Of a DNA stretch of 64,000 bases, positions 45,950 through 58,616 are shown piece after piece (within the stretch, counting starts at the first letter, position 1; every line of letters starts with the position of its first letter). The notes below the pieces were generated by a model. The model was not told the origin of the DNA, did no database searches, and was given only the letters and a program-made list of their open reading frames with translations. The position numbers were made by a program, and so were the translations under genes. The stretch is from Haplomitrium mnioides (lineage: Eukaryota; Marchantiophyta; Haplomitriopsida; Calobryales), in NCBI GenBank assembly GCA_049999725.1, contig JBNGIS010005124.1, positions 1 through 64,000 of the forward strand. Reading direction: 5' to 3'.

Positions 45950-47491
45950 CTACGGAGCAGAGGAGCACGTATCCGCAATGAAGCCAACTTGATAATTTTT
46001 CAAGTCGTATTCAATGAGGAAGTTCTGCTGTTGCACATTCCCAATGATGGACAGATTTCCGGGCCCACCGGACGAAGCGAAAGCCAAGCAGAAGTAGACT
46101 CCAGAGTTGTCCACAGGAATAAGAATGTTGTCGATGGGTAGCACCATGTCGACATTGCCTGAAAAGTGCAGCGTTACGATGGGTACTTGTTCGTCTTGAG
46201 ACACCTCATAGCAAGTGTCGAACAAGTCCTGCCCACCCACTTGAACATTCTTCAGTTGCTTCGTTTGAGCTCTGTACTCATCCCGCAATGTCACATACGC
46301 AGTCTCCAGTAGTCGAGATATGGATGTGCCAGAGTCCAGGATAACTCCTCCACTGCCATTGGCACCTAGAGCCAAGGTGGACGTTGGAATCTTGAGCCTC
46401 TTCGTCCCCACAGTAATGCCTATGAGCTGCACGTAGTAGAAAGTAGGCGCTGCAGCGTTTTTGGTGAGGTTAGTGAACTGCAGATGAATCGACTCAGTCT
46501 TTCCGAAGAACAGGTAGCTTGTTGCATCTGACTCGGAATCGGAAAAGCGATCGACAAGGCAGTAGGAGAAAGCTGGATAGTAATATTGGGAAAGTTGCGA
46601 CGTGAATGAGAGTGTGCCCCGACCCAGTCCCAGCAACCCACCTGAGCCAACAAACAATCCTTCATTGTCATGACCGCAGCCAAAAAAAAAGTTGTTAATC
46701 TCCACCAGTGACCCCTTGGTGGAGTTCAAGGTCAGCGTTTCAGTGGCAAACTCGCCAGTCGTGAAAGAGCCGTCCCCGTAGGCTACCTGATACAGACAAC
46801 TCCTTCCTGAGCATCTGCTGTTCGGCAGGGATTCACATGCACTGGAGTAGCAAGCAATTGAATCATAAGACGAGGACAGCGCGGGATTGAAAATGGGACC
46901 GATCTGGGAGTAGCAATAATCACATGGATGGCATTGTATCCAGAAAAGATCGCTACCAGTATCCATGGTGGCCAGAATGCTCGTGGGTGGAGACCCTATG
47001 TCTAGAATAGTGAAGTATTCACCAGAGCCGGTGTTTAAGCCTGATACAACCGGAGCTTGGAAAGGAATTGGAGGAGAGGGTTTGGAAGGCTTTTTCTTTT
47101 TGTCGTTTTGCCGTGCGGGATCGATAAATGGAGAGATGACCTTGCCATTCAATGCTTTGATTCGAGCGTCATCTCGCTTCAAGGAGCTATGAAGACGATC
47201 TTCGTAGCTGTGCCGGCTCCCAATTGCGGAGCTGAAGGGCGAACCCTTTGCATCTCTGTGAAAGAGCTTCAACCCTACCCCTCCATTCAAATGCTTTCCA
47301 GACTTCAACATGTTTCCGTTTCCTGGGTCAGAATTTTTTTTCACGTCACCCCATTTCGGTTCAGAATGCGATGGAGCATGAGCACGTAAAAGCTGAAACC
47401 CAACTTCCAACCCTTGGCTCACTGCCTGATGAGACAAGCAAAGTAGAACAGTTGTAAAGAATAGAGCCACTTTGCGACACTTGCGCGCCAT
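45950..47491 (-). CDS. Secreted aspartic protease, nepenthesin-type (A1B)
   Basis: Intronless, 513 aa from ATG 47491; an in-frame ATG at 47548 would add 19 residues before the hydrophobic stretch, so the inner ATG, which gives a clean signal peptide (basic start, then VALFFTTVLLCLS, cleavage near residue 26), is preferred. A prosegment follows (LFHRDAKGSPF, Arg/Lys-rich helices). The mature part begins near SGLNTGSGEYF and has the first catalytic DTGS at residues 177-180, the nepenthesin-type cysteine-rich insert (CHPCDYCYSQ...C...C...C), the flap AYGDGS (237-242) and the second catalytic DSGT (386-389), with the family's FSYCLVDR and FCLAFA blocks. Closest in layout to CND41/ASPG1-like plant proteases. 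It acts in the apoplast, vacuole or plastid; which one is not clear. Confidence 0.92.
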   Translation of the reverse strand: MARKCRKVALFFTTVLLCLSHQAVSQGLEVGFQLLRAHAPSHSEPKWGDVKKNSDPGNGNMLKSGKHLNGGVGLKLFHRDAKGSPFSSAIGSRHSYEDRLHSSLKRDDARIKALNGKVISPFIDPARQNDKKKKPSKPSPPIPFQAPVVSGLNTGSGEYFTILDIGSPPTSILATMDTGSDLFWIQCHPCDYCYSQIGPIFNPALSSSYDSIACYSSACESLPNSRCSGRSCLYQVAYGDGSFTTGEFATETLTLNSTKGSLVEINNFFFGCGHDNEGLFVGSGGLLGLGRGTLSFTSQLSQYYYPAFSYCLVDRFSDSESDATSYLFFGKTESIHLQFTNLTKNAAAPTFYYVQLIGITVGTKRLKIPTSTLALGANGSGGVILDSGTSISRLLETAYVTLRDEYRAQTKQLKNVQVGGQDLFDTCYEVSQDEQVPIVTLHFSGNVDMVLPIDNILIPVDNSGVYFCLAFASSGGPGNLSIIGNVQQQNFLIEYDLKNYQVGFIADTCSSAP

Positions 47492-47549
47492 TGCAACGGT
47501 GAAGTGACAAACAGCACCAAAACTTCCCGACCGTGAGCAAACACCCATA

Positions 47550-48773
47550 CTCGAGTTTGCTTAAGGAACCCAGAAAATTTTCCCGACGTGGGTTATAGAT
47601 GAGATCTCATTACGGCGCGAATGAAGTCGTAAAACAACTGTGGATGTGCGAAAGCCATGGAAGATGAGAGCTAGAGACGAGTCTAGAGAAACCAGCCTAA
47701 GACATTAGGAAGCTTCTTGCCAAGTTTATTCTTCCTGCAGGAGAGTCCGCTCACAACCCCCGCCGCTGTATCTAAGCTTTTCCAGAGTCATGAACTACCC
47801 ACGAAGTCCTCACTGGTGCTAAATTACCACTGCAGTGCAGAAGGTTCCAACCGAAAAGGAGACTACCCAGTAGTACTTGTGAGGCTTCGTGGCCGTATCA
47901 CCATGCTCAACGCATGGAAGGAGATTTTTGCCCGCCAGCGGTTTGAGACAAGTGTCACCGATGTACTTTTTCCGTGAGCGTATTTCAGACCAAAAAAAGC
48001 GTCCCGAAAAAGGCTTAATAGACAGGCAAATATGCACTACGAACTCACATGCACGTCAACGACATTTCTCTTCCTCTGATGTTACAATCCCTTTTTCAGC
48101 CAAACTGCCTCCTCTCCCGCTCCAAATATTGCACCGCAATGAGCTGGAAACCACAGCATGATCATGCCAGGATAAAAGAAAGTGACATGGGTGGTGTTCG
48201 TCCTTGAGCACCCACCAAGTATCTCTACTGCTAGCTCTCTCGCAACCTCGTTGCCGCTCCACAATTTCCAGTCGTGTTTATTTCCTGTGTTTCACAATCG
48301 CTCATGCATTTCTGGATCTCTACCCCAAGAGCATCATCTCCACTGATTCATCACCCTCACTGAAATCATGGTTCATATGAGGAGCCCAGAATCGATTCGT
48401 TGGTTGGAGAGACGTTTCTCGTTCCTCCTCAACTGGCCGTTAGCCTTTCATTCCCATTCGCTTTGGCCCCCACGTGGCACTTAACAGACTCTGCCACCTT
48501 GACTGCTCTACTAGTCGACAATGGCCTGCTGTTACTTTCCCAGGTCGTAATTTGAAGGGAAACAACGACCTGCCCTTTCTTACAATGACTCCATTACTCA
48601 GTTGACCATTACTCAAGATGAAGCTTTAAACCTTCTGTCTTGTTGCAGAAGATGTAATATTTTATTTGTCTTCAATTGATTTGAACAGGTGGTCTACAAT
48701 TGTGATCCCTTTTACACCACAGCTCTCCTGTTCTGCTCTCCCATTTAAGACTCATTCAGTTCTAACCGAGTTC
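47550..48773. other. Intergenic, no supportable gene
   Basis: Contains the promoter of the protease gene (directly above 47491 on the minus strand) and the 3' flank of the gene ending at 48774. Overlapping short open frames (47717-48264) have no conserved content. Confidence 0.5.
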
Positions 48774-51700
48774 CTACAAGAATTGGGATTTTAATATGTC
48801 CTTAAGAACTACTAGTCGACCAATTATGGCCGGACTCATCAGATTCTGAGCTTCTTTCATCAGCGTGCCTTGCTTATTAGCATGATATGCATCCAGTACA
48901 ACCGTGATCCACTTTTCGAGTTTTTCAGGTGTCCTGTTCAACAGACATTACAAAAAAAACCTTAATTCATGCTTCACTAGTATGTGGCGAGTAAGGCTGT
49001 ATCCAAACTCAAACTGAATGAAGGTCACCTAGATATCTCAAATTGAAGCCAAATGAACAACCCTAGCTACTTGCAAAAAGCCCAACAGTAGAAGCATGAA
49101 AACGATGAGGGCAGATGAACTTTCACCTTTCACCAGTACAGACATACAACTCACAATCTTGAAGGTAAGTGCACACTTACGTGTATAAATCATCTTCATT
49201 CTTCCCCTCTAATTCATCCCCAGGAGAAAATGCATCAGTCATCACTGACAGAAGTTCTCGTGTATCTTGTATCGACAATAGGTGCCTGATTATGCGGATC
49301 TCCTTTGGTACTAACCTTTGCATATTGCCTCTTGCCACCTTATAGAGGTGGAACATTATGTCCTTCACCTGTAGAAGAAATGGATGTACAATGTGTGATT
49401 CTTTGTATCAATTTTTAAGAGATAATGAAGTAGTAAACATAGATAAGAATAACCTATGAGGACAATCTCACAAACTTTAAGAACACAGTTGCATAAAAAC
49501 TGGATAGCACCTCTTCTTTCATCATAGTAGACTCTTTAGCTGCTGCCCAAGCTTTGGTTATAAGAAGCATCAATGTTGAATCAAGCTCCTGCCTCTTTGC
49601 TAGCTGATCAATTTTGTTGGCAGCAGCCTCTAATGTAGGTGAACTCAATATTTCATCAAACTTTATCTGTGCTTCAACCAATGATTCCTCATCCTGGGAT
49701 GCGCTATCATATGCTTGCACTGCTGAAAGGCATTTTGCTGCCAAGCTTGCGATTTCTGTACTACAAAGAGTTTAAGACCTTCAAACTGCAATTTCAGTGA
49801 ACTTGTACCCAAATTCGGCAATATTTTACCAACTATACTAAAATTACATCAAGAAAAATATGAACCATGGGAAGTGACCATCAGGAAAGCCTGCAACCTT
49901 TTTATCTTGGTTTCCTCTCTCTTTTTAATCCATCACTAGACTCCACTTTCCTGCAACCTTTTTATCTTGGTTTCCTCTCTCTTTAAAATCCATCACTAGA
50001 CTCCATTGGAAAACTCCACGGGCTGTAGGGTGGTAAAAAGAACACAAAATCGTGGATCAAAACACCTGGGTATAGAACACACAAAAAGTGCAACTAAAGT
50101 GACCAATCTTACCTTCTCTCCGGTTCAAATTGCCAGAGCTGGCATCACAAAGAGTGTGCAAGTGCTCAAAAAAGTCACCAGTAAAATCTTTTCGGCGGCC
50201 CGCAACAATAGAATCCAGTTGCAGTTCATTTTTTTCTATTTCAGCAAATAACTCGTTCTGCTTTATCATGTTGACATCCACCTGCACCAAAATAGGACTG
50301 AAGCTAAGCAACTGCCACACAGTTCCCTGACACTAGCTAAATCAACAGTAGACCTTTCACAAGATGCCCATGGAGAGTATCCAATTATGTTATCTACACT
50401 CATGAAATCAAGAACTCTCCTCTTTTATACTATTTAGAATAACAACCTCGGTGATGGAATAAACCTAATTGGAGAGTTCACTACAATATAATCAAGCCAA
50501 CTTCATTTCATTTCTTGATCAAATACTAGTTGAAGTGACGAGCTAGAGGGCAGCCAAATCAAAGAAAAGTAAAAGCAGTTGGAAACATAAGACTAATGGT
50601 TTGAATGTTGCTGCATATGGCGTTTTCTCTCTCACCCCTTAGGTTAGCCATAGTAAAGAATCATAATATGGTATAGTGCTTGGAATATGCAAAGAAGTAA
50701 GTCACTTTTGTCATCAACTTTGTCAAGATTGCAGTAGTGGGCTGGGCTTGCAAACATTCTGCGTCTGAATCTGCTCTGCTAGTTAGTGCCATAGATGCCA
50801 ATGGTCCAGTTGATAATTCTTTTCAGCATGGAGGTGGCATTCTGCAGTAAGTTTTGTTAAATTAAAGGGCACTCAATAATCCACCAAAACCCTCGGATCC
50901 ATGTCCCTGAACGAAAATTACAAGGCAAAAATAAAGATATATAATAGTTTGTCAGTATTGAGAAAACTCCATACGTACAACTTCAGGTAGCCAAACAAAC
51001 AGTTAAGCAAGATGACCTGAACTGAAGATTGAAAAGATCTAACTACCCACGAATCAAATAGAAACCAAAAAAAAATACCAAACAAAATTTAAATATATGT
51101 ATATACAGAGCAGTGTGGTGATGCAAATAGTGTTTGTCATGCACTTGCCATAAACCTATACAAACACACCATTAGCAGTATTGAAAAAGTACTACAACTT
51201 TACCAGAGACTTCACCAGTCCCTACCTGTGGATATAAGTTATGCCAGTGGCAAACTAACGTCTCAAGTTTCTGTGACTTTTCTGGAAGTGTGGGAACTCT
51301 TGGGCATGACGTTGTTGGCACGAACCTCCACACTTACTCTAAATGACTTTAAGTAACATTCCATTAAATAGTATAGGTGAAAAACTACGTACGTAGAAAT
51401 GAAAAAACCAAAAACTGAGAGAAGAAAATGAAAATAAGGGCTAAGAGGTTCCAAGGAGAAGACAATGTTTAGTAGTGGCTGTCAGACTTGAAGTCCTTTA
51501 TTTACATTGGGTTTTCACTGACTTAAAAGGACCATAATATGATAGCTCCTACATGTAAGACAACGAAGAGAAACATTTTTGTCCCTTGCAATGGTTTTGA
51601 CCCAGGAGGAAGTGGTGCCGTAGTCACACGGTCAATACTATTTAGTCATGCATTGTTTCCAAGAACATATTTCGGTGTGACGATCTAAAGGCCAAAGGCA

Positions 51701-53067
51701 TACCAATTGATTCCAGCATGAGAAAACCCCTGAACTGTTGTTTGCATACAGCAACCTTGTGCCAGGTCTCTCTACTGTTGTAGTGTGTCACCTGTTTGAG
51801 TTTCATCTTTAGCCCTTGCATTTTCGAGAGTTGGCATTGTGCTCCTGCTAGATATTCATTTGCTGTCCCATTCAATGCGAGTTGGAGGGGGCCGTGAGTG
51901 GCTCTGAGGCCAAAGGAGAGTTAAGAGGAATTGACTTGAAACAATTATAGAGGGCATCCGCAGAACCTGGAATTGCAGGTCCGTGATTCCCAATTCGAGG
52001 AAACCTGAAAGAAAACCATGCACAGGATCCTCCAATTCTCTCATACATTTGTCTCTTGGCATAGGGGCTCGCTTTGTCCACGAACTAGCCCTGACGGTTA
52101 CTTTCAAAACAGTCCTACTTGTGCAGCCATTCATCATTGTTCGGGAGATTAGAGGAGGAGAGCAATTACTCTTGTAGGAGGAAGACTTTTGCAGGCGGTG
52201 CATCACTGCCGATCGAATTCCCGTCCGCATGTACGAAACAAGGGATTACACATTCGATATCCACAATCAAGTTATGGAGTATACAGCAGTGCAACAGAGT
52301 TCAACAGTCTGATAGAGCGTTGGAGGCGGAGATCACAACGCAGGAGCTCACAATCTGCAAGCAAACAGTGGCTTTGATGAGAAAGATTCAGCCTCAACAG
52401 ACCTCTGGCAAAACTGATTGGCGGATATAGTCGGTGCATTAGGACATTCTTGAAAAAAGGTCTAATCTACCAGATCGCTGGTCTGGCATTTCAAAAAGAC
52501 ATCTACTCATCGTAAATCCCGGAGGAAGGAGGTAACTACTGGCAATTATGACAAGACGGCCGGAGGTGGAGTAGTTGGGACATTGTTCATAAAGCGAATC
52601 CATACCTCCTTGAGCTTCCTGGCGAGTTTCAAAAGATCAGCCTTCTTTTTGGGATCTGTTTCATTTTTAGCGCTAGAAGCACACCGCTCGAAAAAATGGG
52701 GTCTAATTCTGCTCCACTCCTCGCTAAACGCAAGCAATTTTCTCCAATCTGCCGGGCTGGTCTTTTCCACCATGAAAATCTCAATCAGCCTGTCACAGAC
52801 CCGGCTCATTTTAAAGCCCTTCTCGAGCTCCACGTCCTCGGCTACTTCTGCCCGTGCAGCCAGCCTACGAAACTTAGGCGAACAAATTCTGCGAACGGGC
52901 TGAGTAGAAGACCATCTCCGAATGATCAGCGGACGAAACGACCTTCCGAAGTGGAACCTGGACATTTCTTGACCAGCTGCAGCGCTGAATTCGCCATTCC
53001 CTGGCCTTACTAGCGAGCTACTGCATGGCTCCAGCAGAGACGCCGCAGGAGCACTCCTCAGCAACAT
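48774..53067 (-). CDS. Plastid protein annotated endoribonuclease E-like, At4g37920 type
   Basis: Five exons on the minus strand: 53067-52606, 50281-50113, 49755-49511, 49368-49181, 48933-48774. The first intron is 2.3 kb. Borders are GT-AG with consistent phases (0, 1, 0, 2), giving 407 aa. The frame is open above ATG 53067 to about 53127, without an upstream ATG. Residues 1 to about 75 are Ser/Arg-rich, as in a chloroplast transit peptide. Conserved blocks: MSRVCDRLIEIFMVEK..PADWRKLLAFSEEW..IRPHFF (exon 1), ELQLDSIVAGRRKDFTGDFFEHL (exon 2), CLSAVQAYDSA...KRQELDSTLMLLITKAWAAAKES (exon 3), DIMFHLYKVARGNMQRLVPKEIRIIRHLL...GDELEGK (exon 4), LYTTPEKLEKWITVVLDAYH (exons 4-5). This is the order I recall for Arabidopsis At4g37920, whose name is inherited; I see no S1 or RNase E catalytic domain, so nuclease activity should not be assumed. 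Confidence 0.88.
49890..50009. repeat. Two tandem 60-bp copies in an intron
   Basis: A 60-bp unit beginning CCTGCAACCTTTTTATCTTG occurs at 49890 and again at 49950, nearly identical. It lies in the intron between exons 2 and 3 of the At4g37920-like gene. Confidence 0.85.
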
Positions 53068-53127
53068 GACGTAAACGATCAAGACACAAGTGACGAGAGA
53101 GAACACGCCCAGAAGCTCAATTCTCAA

Positions 53128-54504
53128 AGCAGCTCTAAACCCTAAGCCCTAGGTAGACATTACCAATGAAAACCTTGTACATATTACACTTTGTTACAAT
53201 ATATATACTAAGTGTTAGAATACAAGTTAGAATGTTAATCACAATGTTAATACTCTTTTAGTTTAAGCATCATTAGTAAGAGAGATTGGATTAAGAAGTA
53301 ACGAATGTTATCTTCTACTACTCTAATCTTTACATTCCAACAAGTTCTAATACTTTTGCTTATGAATTTTATATATAAGTACACAATACATATTTTCTCA
53401 TATTTTTATATTGTAGTTATTTGTTGATGAAGTTACGCATGAGAGGGAAAGTTTTATCAATGTTGGTCAATGGATACAAAGAAATTGAGCCAAATTCTAA
53501 ACATTCAAATAGCACTTTTGTAAATGTTATGTACAAGGAGTACTAAAAGCACTTGGAGCACATAGATACAAAGAGAAATCGTGGACTATTGAATGTTTAG
53601 AATTTGGAACATTGGTCAATATTTGGCTATTCAGAATTTACAAAGCAATGATTGCTTATCGTGAAGTATAGAGTTATAGAGAAAGGTTGCAGTTAGAAAC
53701 GATAAAAATCGGTTGGTGGATTGTTTGCTTATCTAACTATCAAACAAGACTATCTAATATATGAGAAAAAACAAAGGTGTGAGAGTTGTGCATCTTTGAA
53801 AGTTATTCCGTAGATTTGCATGTAAATGAACTATTGTCTTTGAAAATGAAAAAGGATCTAAAGAAAATCATAAAGGTCTACATATCACTTGCAAATGAAA
53901 AACATCTTAATAGCAAGTACATTTGAATTTTGAAGAGCGGCATCTATCAACGAAACATAACAACCTGCACACAAACAAAGACCAAACATATGGTGAAATG
54001 ATCATTGGGCAAAGCAACAACTAAATAAATACAATTTTAAATCGACAAAAATGCAAAAAATAAATTTGTTCCATAAAGACCTACTCATCAATGCAGCTTG
54101 GAAATTTATTAGTATGTCAAGTCTTAAGAAATAAATCTTAAGTCTTTTTGAAGACAAATTTGCACAAAACAAAGAGAATTATTAATTTCACCCAAATTGT
54201 CAAACAAGATAAAAATATATATTTGACTAAATGAAAGCGCATAGCACTGAGATAGGCAATGCATGATTCAACAAAAGAAGCAAAAATTGAAATCAACAAA
54301 GATTACTTGATCGATTTGAATAGAATTAAAGAAGAAGTAAACTAATGCCACGAAAAAATACTATATATGATTTGTTTAATCAAAAGTTGAGATATTAACT
54401 AGCGTTTTGCTTTCATTTATAGGTCATGAATGATGTTGTCTAATCAAAATGCTTCTTAAAGGCTAGAAAGAAACTGCAAACAAAAAAAAGCATAAACTTG
54501 ATTC
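53128..54504. other. AT-rich intergenic DNA upstream of the plastid-protein gene
   Basis: Promoter side of the gene starting at 53067, then AT-rich DNA up to the LTR at 54505. No open frame or repeat pair is supported. The sudden change to GC-rich sequence at about 54650 marks the retrotransposon. Confidence 0.55.
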
Positions 54505-57500
54505 TGTCAGCCTGTGGTTTGGAGCTCTAAAGCTGAATGCACAAAATCAGAAGCACCATTGGCAATATGTCCCATTTGCAAGTGTGAAGGCCTCTCAGGA
54601 ACAGCTGATTACCTCAAACAACTACTAAGAGCAGGGTGCATGATTCCTAGGAGGGAAACAGGATCATGGTAGAAGAGAGGAGGAGAGAGCAGTGATCGCC
54701 AGCCAAAGGAGGGGCCCCATTTTCAAATTCGAAGCAGGCCAGCGAGAATCCGTGGGTCTAAAGAGGATGCGGGGATCGGAGCCTGGAGAAAAGAAACAGA
54801 CCAGCCACCTATGGCGAAGCGATCGCAGGAGGAAGAAGAACGGATCAACAACAAGGAAGTCCGAAGGCACTCCGAAGAAAGACAAATCGCGAGGGTCTTG
54901 CAGCGGCCACAAATCGGGAAGCAAGGATTAGGAGCTGACAGAAGGAGGTGAGATCGTCACGAGGGCGAGCAAGGCCAAGGAAGAGGGACGCCTCGATCCT
55001 GCAAGCAAGAGCGAGCCCTGCAAGGGCCGACTGAACGCTCCATTCGAGTCTGGAATCCTGGCTGAAGAGTGGAGTCCTCGAAAGGTCCCGCGAGATTCCA
55101 CGAAAACGTGGCGTCTCCAGAGCCCTTCGTAGGATTCCACGGATGACCTGGCGGCACCAAGAGGCCCGCGAATCTGCGGACAGGCGCCTCCCTAAGTGGG
55201 GAGCCCACTTAACCGGGTCTCAATCCGTCTTACGATATGGGGATCCCCGGTTAAGAGGGATCCGCGAGGAACCCAACAGGAGACAAAAGAGAGGGGCCCG
55301 AAACAGCGACTTATCGTGGGTCTGGCCGAAGGAAAACAGGAGAGTGCCGGAAGGACGACATATCGAAGATCCGAGTGGAAGAGGAGTGCGGAAGCCGAAG
55401 GGGCGACTTAGCGAGGACCCGTCAAGAGGAAACACATAGGAGAGCCGAAAGGGGGGCAGATCACCAATCTGACCGAATAAGAGAGAGTGAAGGCGAAAAG
55501 GCGACTTGTCGGCAAACCGGTTCAAACGACGCACATCAATGGCAAAGCGGTCACCCATCGCAAACCGTCCAACGGGAAGAAGGTTGAGCCAGAAGGGCGA
55601 TATGGCGCCTATCCGGTGGGGGAAAACGAAGGGCACGACGAAAGGATGATCTATCGGCAAATCGACGAGCAAGATGAGAGCGGCCAAAAAACGAAGCTAA
55701 CGCCGGTACGACCGACGGAGGAGCTAGCGGCGCCGAAAGGGTGACTCTTTGCCGCTTTGGCAACTAGAAGGGTGAAAGTTTGACGGGGTGCGGTCGACAT
55801 CCGAAAGTTCAAAAGGGGCGAACGGTCCGAAAGGGCCTAGTAGTTCTTATAGCGAGCTTTTAAAAGTGTTAACAAAGATAGCCTCGGACGCGCGCGTAGT
55901 TCTTACTTCGAAGGTACAACGAAATGGCGATATCGACACAGTTCTTATTCGAAAAACTAGGTAAGTTCGTAGGTTCTCTTTGGATGACGTGGCGAGTGCA
56001 GGGAATCCGCGTGAGGCTTCGGAAACGTGGCATGCTGAGAAGCCTGGTTGTGTTTTTGAAGGTCAACTTCGGAAAAAGGGTCTGCACGACGGTCCGCCTA
56101 CCCCTTTGCAGAGCGGCGTCGGACGACGGCCTTCGGACCACGTGGCGCATTGGGAAGCACACAAGGGGTTCTGTGGGTCAACCTCGGAAGGAGGTCAGTG
56201 CGACGGTCCGCCTACCCCTTTGCGGGGCGGTGTCGGACGACGCCCTTCGGAGGACATGGTGACTCCAAGGACCCCGAAGCATTTCACGAGACACGCGGCG
56301 CAAGGAGGAGAGTTCACCTGACCTCGAGCAACGTGCAGGTCAACTACGGAAGGAGAGGTCAACGCGACGGTCAGCCTTACCCCTTGCGGAGCGGCGTCGG
56401 ATGGCAGTGCAGCGGACGACATGGCGCAAAGAGAAGAAAGAAGGATCTACGAAGGAATCTATGGAGATTCCGTGGAGTGGGTTCCGTTGGGCACTTCGGA
56501 ACTCGGTTTCGAAGAGCCTCTTCGGACTTGGTTCTGCGGGAATCTACAGAATCTCTTTTTTATGCAAGATTCTTTGGAGCTCCCCGTTGAAGTTACCGTT
56601 GACCTTGTCTTTTTCTCGACCAACTGCAGGACACGCGACACCTTCTCCTATTCTGTGGTAACGGGATTACCAAACAGTGAAGCCATACATCGTCGTCCCC
56701 TATTCCGAGCTAACGACCATAACGACTACTCATCGGATCGGGCGTCGGGGGAGCAGCGCACGAGGGGAGTATACCTTAGTAGCCATCGAATTCTTTCAAG
56801 TTGATGCACGGGCAATCTTAGGGCGCAAGGCGACTACATGCGAAGGGGAATCGCAACGAGGAGGGCTGGATTGAGAATTCACTGACAAGACCACGTGAAG
56901 CAAGGGTACTAGCTCCAGGGGGTCAGGGGGATTCGGACGTGGACTGGAAGGGCGCCGAGGATCGCAAAGTGAGGAGCTCTGGACGCTCGGGCGATCGAGG
57001 GAACTCATCCTTGCCGGTGGACCAGAGCGGAGGGTTACTAATACGGGGTCTCGATTGAATTCTGGCCGACTAAGACTTCGGGAGAGGCCACCATGGGAGG
57101 ACTTGGGGTCGTCTCTGCCTTCTCTGTGTAGAAGCATCACGACCTGAGGACAAGGAAATCGCAACGAGGGGCGGCTGGGTGGGAATCCAGTGAAGAACTA
57201 CGTGAAGCAGGAGTACTAGCTCCAAGGGTCAGGGGGATTCGGATGTGGACTGGAGGGGTGCCGAGGATTGCAGAGTGAGGAGCTTTGGGTGCTTGGGCGA
57301 TCCAGGGAACTCATCCTTGCCGGTGGACCAGAGCGGAGGGTTACTGATACGTTAGTTCGAAGGGATTCCGGCTGGTTATGACTTCGGGAGAGGCTGCCAA
57401 GTGAGGAGCTTGGGGTTGTCTCTGCCATTCCTTGTGTGTGAGTATCAGCCCAGAGTGTTCGGAGGACACTCTGGTGTGTTTCTTCAAGTGGAGCTGAGAG

Positions 57501-58409
57501 GGAGGGTTGTGCTAGTGCCTGCGCATGATGACTTGTTGAGGCATGAGGGTGGAGTGGGCTACCTGCAGTTGGTAAAGCTATCTTCCAGAGGTGGAAGTCA
57601 AAGAAACTCTCTTCCTAGCTTGAGGAAGTAAAAGCAGAGCTTCTCATGAGGGAAGTTAAAAACCTATCTGGAGAGGAGGGTGTGTGGGTTGCTGGGCTGC
57701 AGTTGTAAGACAGCGGGACTCATAAGGGAAGTATCATTTAGTAGAAATCCAGAGGGCCTTCAAGAACTCTGTTTTCTCTTGCACATAGTGTATAAATGTG
57801 TTGTTCATATCTGTGTAGTTAGATTTCCTTTCTGCATTGTGTTGAAGAGTTGTATTAGATTAGGAGACACAGATCAACTGAGCAGACCCTGAGAACAGCC
57901 TTAAAAGGGGAGTCCAATCCCTTGACACAAGTCTGGTAGCCTGGGGGTAAATGCTCTCTGGTTTGATTCCGTTGCATAGATTAGGACTTAGTGCATTATG
58001 ATAGTTAGGATAATCTGCTCCAGCTCTGTGACAACCTTGAGAGGGGGAGTCCAGCCTTTTGTATTGTTCAGTGGTGCAGGTCACCAACACCCATTTTGCC
58101 CCAAGCACGAATAAGTTGGCAAGGTCTGAGTTATTGGGCCCTTGGAATAAAGTGCAGGAATTACACACAAACCAGTTGGAGGTAAATGGATGTGGACCTG
58201 AGAAGGGTCGAGTGACTGACTTGAGTGAAAGAAGAAAAAGAGTGAGAAATACATATAAGGCCTGTAAAGAGAGGAAGAGTCCTTAAGGTCTGAAAGTGGT
58301 AACTGGCAAGGGGCCATCTCAGAAAAGAACATAAAAGCCCGTAAACCTGTACTCCTATGCACTCAAAATAGGGTCTGAAAAGGTTAAGGCCTGAAACAGA
58401 GGAGCGACA
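54505..58409 (+). repeat. Left LTR (3905 bp)
   Basis: It is assembled from smaller repeats: degenerate boxes of the form GAAAGGGCGACYTRTCGGC in 55330-55760; three boxes of AGTTCTTA near 55843, 55899 and 55939; three units of GGTCAACNNCGGAAGG...GACGGTC (56061, 56176, 56339); and a tandem duplication of about 308 bp (56850-57157 and 57158-57465). Open frames on either strand inside it (such as 55220-55687 minus and 56150-56590 plus) arise from these repeats. Confidence 0.8.
56850..57465 (+). repeat. Tandem duplication of about 308 bp inside the left LTR
   Basis: ATCGCAACGAG at 56850 and 57158 begin two similar blocks, each containing CACGTGAAGC or ACGTGAAGC, AGCTCCA, GGAACTCATCCTTGCCGGTG and a CTTCGGGAGAGGC segment. 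The right LTR has one copy from 63699 before the window ends. Confidence 0.8.
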
Positions 58410-58417
58410 TAATTTTT

Positions 58418-58434
58418 TGGCGCTAGAAGGAGGG
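58418..58434 (+). promoter_or_regulatory. Primer-binding site of the long-LTR element
   Basis: TGGCGCTAGAAGGAGGG starts 8 bp after the LTR end. It begins with TGG (complement of the tRNA CCA tail) and resembles the TGGCGCC-type sites of Tat/Athila/Ogre elements. Which tRNA it matches is not determined. Confidence 0.65.
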
Positions 58435-58616
58435 CCAAAGGTTTGAAAAACGTGAGACCAACCTGAACTAGAGAGACCACTTTGTGCACAAGAGACTCAA
58501 GTCAGTCGGTGAGAAGGTTACTTCCGAGAAACAAAGCAACTGGGGGTTGAGTCTATTGAGGAAGAGTGGCGGAAGGAAGGAACCCCTAGGTGGAAGTGGC
58601 AGTGGCTAGTGGAGGG

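Noticed and set aside
47492-47548. Start of the aspartic protease at 47548
   Set aside because: The upstream ATG adds 19 residues before the signal peptide; the ATG at 47491 places the hydrophobic core correctly. Not excluded by sequence alone.
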